A DNA stretch of 45,068 nt, from the NCBI GenBank assembly GCA_039045975.1, contig JBCCJA010000028.1:1-45068 (forward strand). Direction: 5' to 3'. The translations under genes were made by a program, and so were the position numbers. This stretch comes from JBCCJA01 sp039045975 (GTDB lineage Bacteria > Planctomycetota > Planctomycetia > Planctomycetales > Planctomycetaceae). The notes under the pieces were generated by a model. That model saw nothing but the letters and a program-made list of their open reading frames with translations, did no database searches and was not told the origin of the DNA. Every line of letters starts with the position of its first letter. Within the stretch, counting starts at the first letter, position 1. This document shows positions 24,113 to 34,318 of the stretch, piece after piece.

Positions 24113-25234
24113 CTACGACCGTGGCCCCGATCGGGCCAATTCTCGCAGGATCGCGACCCCTCGCAGGAGCGTGTCGTCCTCGGCGGCGAACGAGATCCGG
24201 ATGTAGTCGTCGCGGGCGCTGAAGACGTTTCCCGGGATGATCAGCAGTCCGCGTTCGAGGGCGGCCTTCACGAACGCGGTGCCCGATTCCCAGCCCTCGG
24301 GCACGCGGGCGAACAGGTAGAACGCCCCGCCGGCGCCGCGGATGTCGAAGGCGTCGGCGAGTTCCGCCCGCATCAGGTCGCGTTTCCGCCGGTAGTCGTC
24401 GACGTACGGCGTGACGTCGACGTCGAGGGCCGCGACGGCACCCCACTGCACCGGGTGGGGCGAGCAAACGAACGTGAACTGCTGCAGCTTAGTCATCGCC
24501 TCGATGACGTCAGGCGGCCCGTGGGCCCAGCCGCAGCGGTGCCCGGTCATCGAATGCGACTTGCTGAACCCGTCGACGACAACGACGCGGTCGGAGAATT
24601 CCGACGGGCTGACGAACGGGGCGTCATAGACGAACGACGAGTAGATCTCGTCACTGAGCAGCGTGACGTCGCGGTCGTCGGCGAACTCGGCGAGGCGTCT
24701 GAGGGTGTCGGCGTCGAGCACGGCGCCGGTCGGGTTGGCCGGGCTGCTGACGACGATGACGCGTGTCTTCGGGCCGACGGCGGCGGCGAGCTTGTCGAAG
24801 TCGATGTCGAAGTCGGGGGCGTTATCGATCGCGACCGGGACGCCGCCCATCATCACCGTCATGTGGCGGTACATGACGAAGTAGGGGTCGAAGAAAACGA
24901 CCTCGTCGCCGGGGTCGACGAGCGACATCAGCGCGAGCATCAGCCCGCCCGACGTTCCCGACGTGACGAGCACGCCGCGGTCTTGTCCGGGGTGGGACGC
25001 CGCGATCCGTTCCGCGAGCTTCTCCCGCAACGGCGTGATGCCCTGGGTGACGCTGTAGGCGTTTTTGCCCGACCGGAGGGCCCGGTCGACGGCCTCCAGG
25101 ATCGGCTGCGGGGTGTCGAAATGGGGCTGGCCGATCGACAGATTGATCGGGTCTTCGATCGACGCGGCGAGGTCGAAAACCTTGCGGATCCCGGAGGCGT
25201 CGACGCCGCGGGCGCGGGCGGAAAGTCGGGGCAT
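24113..25234 (-). CDS. Class I PLP-dependent aminotransferase
   Basis: The 373-residue fold-type I aminotransferase belongs to the aspartate-aminotransferase-like group. The PLP lysine is K225 in VDGFSKSHSMTG. Other site residues are N167 (SSPANPTG), D195 and Y198 (SDEIYSS), and the C-terminal substrate-binding Arg in YIRISFA. The N-terminal LSIGQPHFDTPQPI fits the family start. It makes or breaks an amino acid using 2-oxoglutarate or a similar acceptor; substrate cannot be assigned. A role in the final transamination of methionine salvage is possible but not linked by position (12 kb away). A repeat unit lies just upstream of the ATG. Confidence 0.93.
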   Translation of the reverse strand: MPRLSARARGVDASGIRKVFDLAASIEDPINLSIGQPHFDTPQPILEAVDRALRSGKNAYSVTQGITPLREKLAERIAASHPGQDRGVLVTSGTSGGLMLALMSLVDPGDEVVFFDPYFVMYRHMTVMMGGVPVAIDNAPDFDIDFDKLAAAVGPKTRVIVVSSPANPTGAVLDADTLRRLAEFADDRDVTLLSDEIYSSFVYDAPFVSPSEFSDRVVVVDGFSKSHSMTGHRCGWAHGPPDVIEAMTKLQQFTFVCSPHPVQWGAVAALDVDVTPYVDDYRRKRDLMRAELADAFDIRGAGGAFYLFARVPEGWESGTAFVKAALERGLLIIPGNVFSARDDYIRISFAAEDDTLLRGVAILRELARSGPRS

Positions 25235-25236
25235 GG

Positions 25237-25266
25237 GGTGAGCCGGGCGGTGTCAGCCCCCGGATG
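25237..25266 (-). repeat. Diverged copy of the CTGACGCC-type repeat, at the aminotransferase start
   Basis: GGTGAGCCGGGCGG followed by TGTCAGCCCCCGG resembles copy 2 of the repeat (12091) in layout: GG-GAGC, GTCAGCCC, then CCGG. Identity is only about 70% by eye. It begins 2 bases upstream of the aminotransferase ATG, just as copy 2 lies next to mtnB. Confidence 0.5.
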
Positions 25267-25293
25267 CGGTGCACAGGGTGAAAGGTGATTTCC

Positions 25294-25367
25294 GTACGGC
25301 AGGCCCCCGCCTGCCCGATCTCAAGAGTGTTGCCGATCACAATACGGCAGTCGGGGGCCTGTCCTAC
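25294..25367. repeat. REPIN/MITE-like element, copy A (74 bp)
   Basis: The left end 25294-25318 (GTACGGCAGGCCCCCGCC) and right end 25344-25367, which in reverse complement reads GTAGGACAGGCCCCCGAC, are inverted copies of one ~23-25 bp unit. They flank a 25-base centre. Each unit can itself fold (GGCAGG/CCTGCC). The same ends bound copy B at 36462-36563. The right end supplies the TAG stop of the ClpP-like gene. Confidence 0.8.
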
Positions 25368-25936
25368 TTCTCCTCGAAGATCGATGTCATTTCGGCGAGG
25401 CCTTCGTCGACGAGTTCGACGCCCATCAGGTATCGGCCCGGGCGGGTCCAGCCGCGGAGCTTCTCGACCGGGATACCGAGCAGGCGGGCGATGATCTCGT
25501 CGAACATCTTCTCCTGCACGGCGAATTGACGGGCCCATTCGGCCGCCTCTTCGAGGCGGGCGTCTTCTTCGCTCGACCAGCGGCCCGGGTGGAACAGGAA
25601 CGTGCTGTGTGGCAGAACGAGCCGTTTCTGGCACGCCGCGAACGGCAAGATCGCGGCCGACGAGCATTCGGCGACGACGACCGCCGTGGCTTGTAGCCGC
25701 CGCAGGCGGATCAGCGTCGCCAACGCCATGCCCGCGTAGACGCTGCCGCCGCCGGAGTCGATGTAGATCGTCCCGCGGCTGCCTTCGGGCACGTCGATCA
25801 GATCCTTGTGCAGGTCCGACTCTTTTTCGTTCAGCTCGCCGCAGAGGGCCAGTTCCCAGGCGCCGTCGGCCGCGTGCGGTGCGGGCGGCGGGAGGAGTGC
25901 CGGCGTCGGCACGCGGCGGGGTTTGACAGGGGTCAT
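25364..25936 (-). CDS. Divergent ClpP-like serine peptidase lacking the usual catalytic Asp
   Basis: The 190-residue protein aligns with ClpP from about residue 30: ELALCGELNEKESD, then YIDSGGGSVYAGMALA (ClpP has INSPGGSVTAG). The nucleophile Ser lies in AECSSAAILPF (ClpP GQAASMGAFLL), and the His is kept in STFLFHPG. At the Asp171 equivalent (ClpP DRFLSA) the sequence reads GRYLMG, so the third triad residue appears to be Gly. It may be inactive, use another acid, or act as a noncatalytic partner. A Pro-rich N-terminus (residues 1-24) replaces the ClpP propeptide. Its ATG at 25936 lies 101 bases from the divergent DUF6807 gene. The stop codon lies inside a repeat element. Confidence 0.75.
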   Translation of the reverse strand: MTPVKPRRVPTPALLPPPAPHAADGAWELALCGELNEKESDLHKDLIDVPEGSRGTIYIDSGGGSVYAGMALATLIRLRRLQATAVVVAECSSAAILPFAACQKRLVLPHSTFLFHPGRWSSEEDARLEEAAEWARQFAVQEKMFDEIIARLLGIPVEKLRGWTRPGRYLMGVELVDEGLAEMTSIFEEK

Positions 25937-26036
25937 GGGCGGTCTCGAAGCTCCGGGCCGGCGGGGCGTTATCAGCGCGAGTGGGCCGACCGGCAAGTCT
26001 GCCGCGTACCTTGGTTCGGCCCTGAGAGGCTTCTCG

Positions 26037-27032
26037 ATGACCCGGCAAGTGATCTTCGCGGCACTCACGACCTTGATCGCGACTGGCCCCGCATCGGTAC
26101 AGGTGCGCGTGCTGGAAGCGGGATCAGCCGGCGAGGGCGACGGCACGCTGACACTCGCCGTCGACGGCGAGGCCTTCACGACGTTCAGGGTCGGTCCGAG
26201 TCAGGCGAAGCCGTTTTTCGCGCCGCTGCTGGCCCCCGGTGGGATCGCCGTCACCCGCGGGCTTGATGCTGCGGAGTTGGTCGGCGACCGGCCGAACGGC
26301 CGCGGGAGCGCCCATCCGCACCACAAGGGCCTGTGGGTCGCGATCCAAAAAGTTACCGTCGGCGGGAAGAAACTCGATCACTGGCACGAGCGCCACGCGA
26401 TCGCGACCCGCACACAGGTTATTACGCAGTTGACCGACACGGTCCGTCTCGACGTCGTGAACGACTGGCTCGACGGCGACGGACAGCCGGTGCTCGCCGA
26501 GGCGACGCGGTGGACGATCAGCCCGGACCGCCTCGTCGCCGCCGACATGGTCTTTCTCCCGGCGGGCGACAAACCGGTGACGTTCGAAGACACGAAAGAG
26601 GGCTTCTTCGCCGTCCGGATCGCAAACGAATTACGGGCGATGGCGAACGCGACGACGGTGATCTCGAACGCCGACGGGCTCGTCGGGGCGGACGCCTGTT
26701 GGGGCCGGCGGAGCGACTGGGTCGACTACTCGGGCGAAGTCGACGGACGCCGTGTCGGCGTGACGATTTTCGACCATCCCGAGAACCGATACCAGGCCCG
26801 CTATCACGTGCGGGCCTACGGGCTGTTCGCCGCGAACCCGTTCGGCGAGTCGGCTTACACGGACGGCCGTCAGCCTCCGCGACCGCTCACGCTCGTTGCG
26901 GGGCCCGACGGTCAGTCCTTACGGCTCCGTTATGCGGCGTGGATCCACGGCGACGTCACGACGGCCGACATCGCGGACCGGTATCGGGTTTACGTCGAAG
27001 CGTCCCGCTCAGGCGCCGTCGTCGGCGAATAG
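26037..27032 (+). CDS. Secreted DUF6807 (PmoA-family) protein
   Basis: The 331-residue protein has a signal peptide (about 1-22) and the DUF6807 domain seen in many planctomycete and Bacteroidetes proteins, often labelled methane oxygenase PmoA by similarity. That label is misleading, since no methane monooxygenase partners are present. Characteristic segments are RGLDAAELVGDRP, HPHHKGLWVA and GVTIFDHPENR. These proteins commonly occur with carbohydrate oxidoreductases, so sugar-related periplasmic work is a guess. AGAGG stands 7 bases before the ATG. The last 24 bases overlap the convergent Uma2 gene. Confidence 0.85.
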   Translation: MTRQVIFAALTTLIATGPASVQVRVLEAGSAGEGDGTLTLAVDGEAFTTFRVGPSQAKPFFAPLLAPGGIAVTRGLDAAELVGDRPNGRGSAHPHHKGLWVAIQKVTVGGKKLDHWHERHAIATRTQVITQLTDTVRLDVVNDWLDGDGQPVLAEATRWTISPDRLVAADMVFLPAGDKPVTFEDTKEGFFAVRIANELRAMANATTVISNADGLVGADACWGRRSDWVDYSGEVDGRRVGVTIFDHPENRYQARYHVRAYGLFAANPFGESAYTDGRQPPRPLTLVAGPDGQSLRLRYAAWIHGDVTTADIADRYRVYVEASRSGAVVGE

Positions 27033-27656
27033 GCGTGTGACGTCGATCTCGAACCCGTGGATGCGGGCCGACGCGGCAGTCGTTCCCGGCCCGCCGCGGA
27101 AGTGTTCGCGATACTCGGTCGCGCCATCCTCGAGTGCAAAAATCGTCAGTGATTCTTCGTCCGGGTCGACGACCCAATATTCGGGAATGCTCGCGGCCGC
27201 ATAGTCGGCACGCTTTTCAACATAGTCGCGTTCGCGGCTCTTTTGATCCGGGCTGACGATTTCGACGACCAGATCGGCTCCGTCCCAGCAGTCTTCCGAT
27301 TGTTGCGCGGCCCGTTCCGCCTTCATGAACGCGAGATCGGGCATGCGGACCGTGCCGTCTTGCAGCCGGATACGAACGCCGTTGTCTAATACCTCTCCCG
27401 CCCGGGTCGCTTCGGCCAGCCCGAAAAGAATCACAGCGAGCCTGATTTGCAGACGCTGGTGGCGGCGTTTCGGCATCGCGAGAAACTCCAAACGTCCGTC
27501 GACGAGTTCGACGCGACCTTCGAACGACTCTTCAAATTCATAAAAGTCTTCGGCCGTCCACTTCCCCTGCCGCGGGTAGTTCTCCGCGACCCGGTAGACC
27601 GGTTCGCCGGGCTGGGGGTCGTTGAGCACGTCTTCGAAGGTGCGGGCGGTCGACAT
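27009..27656 (-). CDS. Uma2-family putative restriction-like endonuclease
   Basis: The 215-residue protein belongs to the Uma2 (formerly DUF820) family, with the PD-(D/E)xK nuclease fold. It has YEFEESFEGRVELVDGRLEF near the N-terminus, then the motif residues in RMPDLAFM, DLVVEIVSP and a conserved Lys in DYVEKRADYAAA, followed by EYWVVDP. These proteins are abundant in cyanobacteria and planctomycetes; biological role is unknown although the catalytic residues look complete. It ends 24 bases inside the DUF6807 gene, tail to tail. It lies downstream of the pckA terminator, so it is transcribed separately. Confidence 0.88.
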   Translation of the reverse strand: MSTARTFEDVLNDPQPGEPVYRVAENYPRQGKWTAEDFYEFEESFEGRVELVDGRLEFLAMPKRRHQRLQIRLAVILFGLAEATRAGEVLDNGVRIRLQDGTVRMPDLAFMKAERAAQQSEDCWDGADLVVEIVSPDQKSRERDYVEKRADYAAASIPEYWVVDPDEESLTIFALEDGATEYREHFRGGPGTTAASARIHGFEIDVTRLFADDGA

Positions 27657-27690
27657 GGCGGCCTCACGGTTTCGTCACGGCCATAATCAT

Positions 27691-27724
27691 AACAAAAGCA
27701 CGGGGCGGCTCGGCCGCCCCGTGC
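27691..27724 (-). terminator. Rho-independent terminator of pckA
   Basis: GCACGGGGCGGC (27698-27709) and GCCGCCCCGTGC (27713-27724) form a perfect 12-bp stem with a 3-base loop. Read on the minus strand the hairpin is followed by TTTTGTT. It lies 25 bases after the pckA stop at 27750. Confidence 0.94.
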
Positions 27725-27749
27725 CCGGCTGGCGTCGATCGGCGGTGCC

Positions 27750-29333
<1,584 letters not shown>

Positions 29334-29410
29334 CGTCTTCTCCTGTGGCTCGGGTCGTCCGGCCGTGGGCCGGGCGGCCACACTTCGGGAACTCACCTAC
29401 AACATCAGTC

Positions 29411-31123
29411 TCACTCCAACGTCAGCAGTATCAGGGCCTGGGCGCAAACCAAGCGGAGAATCATCGTGAGCGGGTAAACCGTCGCGTAGGCGACGGACGG
29501 GGCGTCCGAATCGGCCTGGGCGTTGGCGAACGCGAGGGCCGGCGGGTCGGTCATCGAACCGGCGAGCACGCCGGCGAGCGTCAGGTAACGGGCCTTCAAA
29601 AAGTAAGTCCCGACCGCGGCGGCGATCGACAGCGGCACGAGCGTGATCACCGCCCCGGCGGCCATCCAAGTCAGCCCCCGGGCGGAGAACGCCTGGTCTA
29701 CAAAGCCGTCGCCCGAACGCAGCCCGACGGCCGCCAGGAACAGCCCGATGCCGAGGTCACGCAGCACGTGCGACGCGCCGGGCGACAGGTAGAACACGAA
29801 CGGGCCGACCCGGTGCAGCATCCCGCCGACGATCGCGACCAGCAGCGGCCCGGCCGCGAGCCCGAGCTTGAGCGGGACCGGCACGCCGGGCACGGCGAAC
29901 GGGATGCTGCCGAGCAGCACCCCGACCGCGATGCCCGCCGACAGCGGGATCAGGTCGGGGATGTCGAGGTCTTTCGGGCTGTGCCCGAGGTCGCGTGCGG
30001 CGGCGTCGACGGCGGCCGCTTCGCCGACGACGCGGACCGCGTCGCCGAGCGCGAGTTTGAAGTCGGGCTTGGCGGCGAAGTCGACGCCGGCGCGGCGGAC
30101 CCGCGTCACCGTCACGCCGACGCGTTCGGCGAGCCGTAGCTTGCCGACCGCCTGCCCGGCCCGCTTGCGGTTCGTGACGACCAGTCGACGCGAAACCATC
30201 GGGCCGGCCGCCTCGTAGGGGTCGACGTCGGCCGTCTCGCCGGTGATGAGGCGGAACTCGTCGACCTCGTCGGGGTCGCCGACGACGCTGATCACGTCGC
30301 CGAGGCGGATCTCGACGCCGGGGTCGACACGCAACAGGTCAGCGCCCCGTAAGATCCGGCTGACGACGACGCTGCGGTGCCGCCATCCCGGGATCCGCTT
30401 CAGCATCCGGCCGTCGAGGTTCGGGTTCGTCACGCGGATCGACCCGCGGGCGACGACCGGGCGCGACCGCTCGGCCAGGATCTGTAACTCAGAGGCATCG
30501 ACGGCCGGGTCGGTCTTCGTGACGACTTTGAGCGCCAGCGTCGTGACGATGATCCCGACGACGCCGAACGGGTAGGCGACCGCGTATCCGACGGCGGGCA
30601 GGTCGGAAACGCTGCCGTCGGCCGCGAGCAGGCCCGAGTCGACATATTCGTCTCCGGGCAGGCTGTCGGCGGGGAGGTCGTCGAGCAGTTTCGTCGCGGC
30701 GCCCAACGCGGGCGTGTTCGTCGTCGCGCCGCAGAACACGCCGACGCCGATCGGCATGGCGAACAGGCCGACTTTGATGAGCCCGTACGTGAGCGTCGCG
30801 CCGACGATCACGATCCCGGCGGCCAGCCCGTTCAGGACGAGCCCGTCGCTGCGGAGGGCGCCGAGCAGCGCCGGGCCGACCGACAGCCCGACCGCGTAGA
30901 CGAACAGGATCAGCCCGATCTCGCCCGTGAATTTTAAGATCTGCCCGTCGACACGGAGCCCGGCCGCGGCGGCGACGAGGCCCGCGAACAGCACGCCGGC
31001 GACGCCGACCGAAACGCCCGCGACCCGCAACTTCCCGAGTCCCAGTCCTGCCGCGATGACCGCGAACAGGCCGAGTACGCCGCCGGCGATCGGTTCGGCG
31101 AGTAGCTCGGTGATCCAGGCCAT
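29411..31123 (-). CDS. AspT/YidE-type permease with two RCK_C domains
   Basis: The 570-residue inner-membrane transporter is of the aspartate:alanine exchanger (AAE) family. It has two TM blocks (about 10-200 and 390-565) around a soluble middle holding two TrkA_C/RCK_C-like domains (about 226-292 and 308-375). Each TM block has the family's Thr-Pro signature: GATTNTPALGAA (132-143) and AGSMTDPPALAFA near the C-terminus. The known member AspT swaps aspartate for alanine; YidE and YbjL substrates are unclear. Its place just upstream of pckA suggests a C4-acid or amino-acid substrate, but that is only context. Confidence 0.92.
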   Translation of the reverse strand: MAWITELLAEPIAGGVLGLFAVIAAGLGLGKLRVAGVSVGVAGVLFAGLVAAAAGLRVDGQILKFTGEIGLILFVYAVGLSVGPALLGALRSDGLVLNGLAAGIVIVGATLTYGLIKVGLFAMPIGVGVFCGATTNTPALGAATKLLDDLPADSLPGDEYVDSGLLAADGSVSDLPAVGYAVAYPFGVVGIIVTTLALKVVTKTDPAVDASELQILAERSRPVVARGSIRVTNPNLDGRMLKRIPGWRHRSVVVSRILRGADLLRVDPGVEIRLGDVISVVGDPDEVDEFRLITGETADVDPYEAAGPMVSRRLVVTNRKRAGQAVGKLRLAERVGVTVTRVRRAGVDFAAKPDFKLALGDAVRVVGEAAAVDAAARDLGHSPKDLDIPDLIPLSAGIAVGVLLGSIPFAVPGVPVPLKLGLAAGPLLVAIVGGMLHRVGPFVFYLSPGASHVLRDLGIGLFLAAVGLRSGDGFVDQAFSARGLTWMAAGAVITLVPLSIAAAVGTYFLKARYLTLAGVLAGSMTDPPALAFANAQADSDAPSVAYATVYPLTMILRLVCAQALILLTLE

Positions 31124-31349
31124 TTCGAGTCCCGATCAAAAGAGGACTTCAAAGTCCACATTTAGCAGAATCGTGCTTCTCGCGACAGCGTAGCGGCCTC
31201 CTTTTTCGAAGATATGCAGAGAGCCGGATCGGTGCCGGTGGCTACCCGCGAGGGTCGTCACGGCCGGCGTGCCGTCGGTTGAGAGCGTCGGCCTCGAGCC
31301 GGCGTCCGCGGTGCCCGGCCCCGTATCGCGGTTCCGTCGGACCGCCCCG

Positions 31350-33695
31350 TCAGGCCGTGGCCGGGGTACGCCGGGCGAGTTCCGCGATGTGCCCGATCAG
31401 GGCGTCGCGATCGACCGGCTTGCTCTGGTAGCCGTCGCAGCCGGCCGCGAGGCATTTCTCCGAGTCGCCGCACATCGAGTGGGCCGTCAACGCGATCACC
31501 GGCGTCGTCACGCCCGCCCGCCGGAGTTCGCCCACCGCCGAATAGCCGTCCAGCACGGGCATTTGCATGTCCATGAGGACGACGTCGAACGGCGTGCCCG
31601 ACCCGAGGGCCTCGCCGTGCCTGTCGACCGCGATCCGGCCGTTCTCGGCGATTTCGACTTCGGCCCCCGCCTTCGTCAGGAAGAACTTGATCAGCCGTTG
31701 GTTATCGGGGCCGTCCTCGGCGACCAGGATGCGGAGGCCGTCGAGTCCGGCACGTTCCACGGCAGTCGGGGCCGGCGTGCCGTCGATGGAAGACGTGCGC
31801 GGGGCGAGGGCGTGCTCGGTCGTCAACGTGACGTCCGCGGCGAGCGGGATCGACAGCGTGAACGTCGTCCCGACGCCGGCGTCGCTCCGCACGGCCAACT
31901 CGCCGCCGAGCATCTCGGTCAGCCGGCGGCTGATCGTCAGGCCGAGCCCCGTACCTCCGAATTTGCGTGCGGTCGAGGCGTCGGCCTGCGTGAACGGACG
32001 GAAGAGCTTTTCGAGCTGCTGCGGCGACATCCCGATACCGGTGTCGGTGACTTCGAATCGAAGCTCTCGGCCGTCGTCCGAGGCGTCGACGCGGGCGAAC
32101 ACGCTGACACGGCCGGCCTCGGTGAACTTGATCGCGTTGCCGAGCAGGTTGATCAGGATCTGCCGCAGCCGCGTCGGGTCGCTCGTGATAACTCGCGGCA
32201 GCGGACCGTCGGCGGTGACGGTGAATTCGAGTCCTTTGCTGGCGGCGCGGTGCGTCATCAGGCTCCGCACGTCGTCGAGTGTCGCGGCGACGTCGCATTC
32301 GATCGACTCGATCAGCAGCTTGCCGGCTTCGATCTTCGAGAGGTCGAGGATGTCGTTGATGATCTCCAGCAGGTACCGGCCGTTGCGGCGGATCGTGCCG
32401 ACGGCGTCCTGATCGGCCTCGTCCTGGAGCCGTTCTTCGAGGACGTCGGCGAAGCCGAGGATCGCGGTCATCGGGGTCCGGATCTCGTGCGACATGTTCG
32501 CGAGGAACTCGCTCTTGGCACGGCTGGCGGCCTCGGCCGCTTCTTGCGACTCGGCGAGCCTCTCGGCCTGCTCGACGAGGGTGTCGGCCTGCTGCTGGAC
32601 GAGGTCGCGGGCGTGCTCGACTTCTTCGGCGTACCGCTGGAGTCGCCGCTCCGCACGGACCCGATCTGAGATGTCGCGGGCGATCGCCGAGGCGCCGATC
32701 ACTTCGCCGTGCGCGTTGCGGATCGGCGAGACGTTCAACGAGATCTCGATCGACGTGCCGTCGGCTTTGACGCGGGTCGTCTCGAGCTGACTGACCCGCT
32801 CGCCCCTGGCGATACTGTCGAGAATGTCTTTGAATTCGTCGTGTTTCGTCGGCGGGATGATCGTCTCGATCGACCGGCCGACCATGTCCTCGGCCCGGAA
32901 CCCGTACAAACGCTCGGCCCCGCTATTCCAGGCGGTGATCGTCCCGTCGAGGTCTTTCGCGAGGATCGCGTCGACGCTGGAGTCGAAGATCGCCGTCAGC
33001 AGGCCGGCCCGCTCTTCGAACTCCCGCCGCTCGCTGACGTCCCGCAGAATGCCGGCGAACATCCGCTGGTCATTGTGACGGAACTCGCTGACGGCCAGCT
33101 CGACCGGAACGTGACTGCCGTCCTTCCGGATCGCGACGACTTCCCGTCCGACGCCGATGATCCGCTTCGCGCCGGTGCGAACATAATTCTGTAGATAGCC
33201 GTCATGCGCCCCGCGGAACGGCTCGGGCATGAGCATCTTGATGTTTAGCCCGACGACCTCTTCCGGCTGGTAGCCGAACAGCCGCGAGGCGGCGCGGTTG
33301 AACGTCTCGACCGTCCCGGCCGCGTTGATCGTGATGATCGCGTCGGCGGCCGTCTCGACGATCGCTTCGACGCGGCCGACCTGTTTGACCGGGCGGCGGA
33401 CGGTCGTGCCCCGCCAGAAAAACTCTTCGTAAAGCGCGTCGTCATTGCGATCGGCCGCGACAGGACCGGCAGCCCCGTCGATCGGCAGGCAGCTGCACGA
33501 CGCCGCGTCGGGAAGCGGGTCGCGATTCAGATCGCCCGTCGATCGCACCGCGTACCGCACGCCTTGCCAGCACAGCCAGATCGGATCGTGTGGCGATGAC
33601 GGCTGCGTCGTCTTGTCAACGACAGGCGTGTCGGCCGGTCGTCGCGGACCGGTGGCGGCGATTTTGGTCTGTTCGACCCGATGCGAGGGGGGCAT
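31350..33695 (-). CDS. Soluble hybrid histidine kinase: PAS-PAS-HisKA-HATPase-receiver
   Basis: The 781-residue protein has a poorly defined N-terminus (1-105, with a short Trp-rich WLCWQGVRYAV segment) and two PAS domains (about 107-222 and 230-345). A coiled coil follows (350-395), then HisKA with H403 in NMSHEIRTP. The ATPase boxes are NLLGNAIKF, DTGIGM and GGTGLGL, and the C-terminal receiver has acidic D661 and phospho-acceptor D709 (LMDMQMP). No TM segment is predicted, so it senses a cytoplasmic cue; FixL-like PAS phrasing (AADAIITINAAG) suggests redox, light or gas, but no cofactor residue is certain. No output regulator is adjacent. Confidence 0.93.
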   Translation of the reverse strand: MPPSHRVEQTKIAATGPRRPADTPVVDKTTQPSSPHDPIWLCWQGVRYAVRSTGDLNRDPLPDAASCSCLPIDGAAGPVAADRNDDALYEEFFWRGTTVRRPVKQVGRVEAIVETAADAIITINAAGTVETFNRAASRLFGYQPEEVVGLNIKMLMPEPFRGAHDGYLQNYVRTGAKRIIGVGREVVAIRKDGSHVPVELAVSEFRHNDQRMFAGILRDVSERREFEERAGLLTAIFDSSVDAILAKDLDGTITAWNSGAERLYGFRAEDMVGRSIETIIPPTKHDEFKDILDSIARGERVSQLETTRVKADGTSIEISLNVSPIRNAHGEVIGASAIARDISDRVRAERRLQRYAEEVEHARDLVQQQADTLVEQAERLAESQEAAEAASRAKSEFLANMSHEIRTPMTAILGFADVLEERLQDEADQDAVGTIRRNGRYLLEIINDILDLSKIEAGKLLIESIECDVAATLDDVRSLMTHRAASKGLEFTVTADGPLPRVITSDPTRLRQILINLLGNAIKFTEAGRVSVFARVDASDDGRELRFEVTDTGIGMSPQQLEKLFRPFTQADASTARKFGGTGLGLTISRRLTEMLGGELAVRSDAGVGTTFTLSIPLAADVTLTTEHALAPRTSSIDGTPAPTAVERAGLDGLRILVAEDGPDNQRLIKFFLTKAGAEVEIAENGRIAVDRHGEALGSGTPFDVVLMDMQMPVLDGYSAVGELRRAGVTTPVIALTAHSMCGDSEKCLAAGCDGYQSKPVDRDALIGHIAELARRTPATA

Positions 33696-33895
33696 CGGCG
33701 TCTCTCAACTGAAGACACTGTGGACATCGCAGCCTGCCTTTCGCTGATCTCAAAGAACGGAGCGGATCGCCGGGTGAGTCGAATCCGCACACCCCCGGAG
33801 CCGGTCGTAACGGTCGAATCGAACGCTCGGTCCTCGCCGCGGGGACCGGACGTGGCAAAAATCTCAGCGGACGCGATCGATCGCCCGGAGACGTG

Positions 33896-34318
33896 ATGGC
33901 ACTCGCCGGCAACAAAGTGACCGAGAAACAGCTGCGCGGATGGCTGACCGCGCACGGCTTCTACGGCCGGTCGGCACGGATCGAGTCGCTCGACCTCGTC
34001 GCGATCCGGCCGCCCGGGTGGGAGCAGGTGTTCCGCTTCGTCGCCGAGGCGAAGTCGTCCGAGGACGACGGCTGGCGCGACCTCCTCGGTCTCGTCCGCG
34101 ACGACGAGCGTAAGCACTTCCAGGTCCGCCTGTTCGAGGACCACGACGCCCTGCTCGTCGGCCTCGACGAGTGGGCCGAGGGGATGCACCGGACGGCCGC
34201 CGTCAGGGTCGCCCGAGCCGACGACGAGGCGCCGGCGGGAGTCCTCGCCTTTGCCGGTGCCGGTTTCTTTATCGCGGTGGTCGCCGTCGCCGGCCTGGTC
34301 GCGTTCGCCGCGACATGA
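33896..34318 (+). CDS. Hypothetical protein with C-terminal TM helix
   Basis: The 140-residue protein has a soluble N-terminal region (1-110) with KVTEKQLRGWLTAHGFYGRSARIESLDLVAI and an acidic/basic helix, then a single hydrophobic C-terminal helix at about 115-137. I do not recognise the family. GGAG 5 bases before the ATG at 33896 decides the start over GTG 33893. It overlaps the PPOX gene by four bases (ATGA), so the two are translationally coupled and probably work together. It is divergent from the hybrid kinase, with a 200-base gap holding no recognised site. Confidence 0.72.
   Translation: MALAGNKVTEKQLRGWLTAHGFYGRSARIESLDLVAIRPPGWEQVFRFVAEAKSSEDDGWRDLLGLVRDDERKHFQVRLFEDHDALLVGLDEWAEGMHRTAAVRVARADDEAPAGVLAFAGAGFFIAVVAVAGLVAFAAT

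Noticed and set aside
26037..27032. Methane metabolism suggested by the PmoA label
   Set aside because: The DUF6807 domain is only nominally linked to methane oxidation; no pmoB/pmoC or related genes are present and the protein has a signal peptide.
27009..27656. Uma2 gene as part of a restriction or defence system
   Set aside because: No methyltransferase, helicase or other defence gene lies nearby; the family is common as isolated genes.
31124..31349. Possible structured RNA or small gene between the permease and the hybrid kinase
   Set aside because: No credible tRNA cloverleaf, riboswitch core or start with ribosome-binding site found; probably ordinary intergenic sequence.
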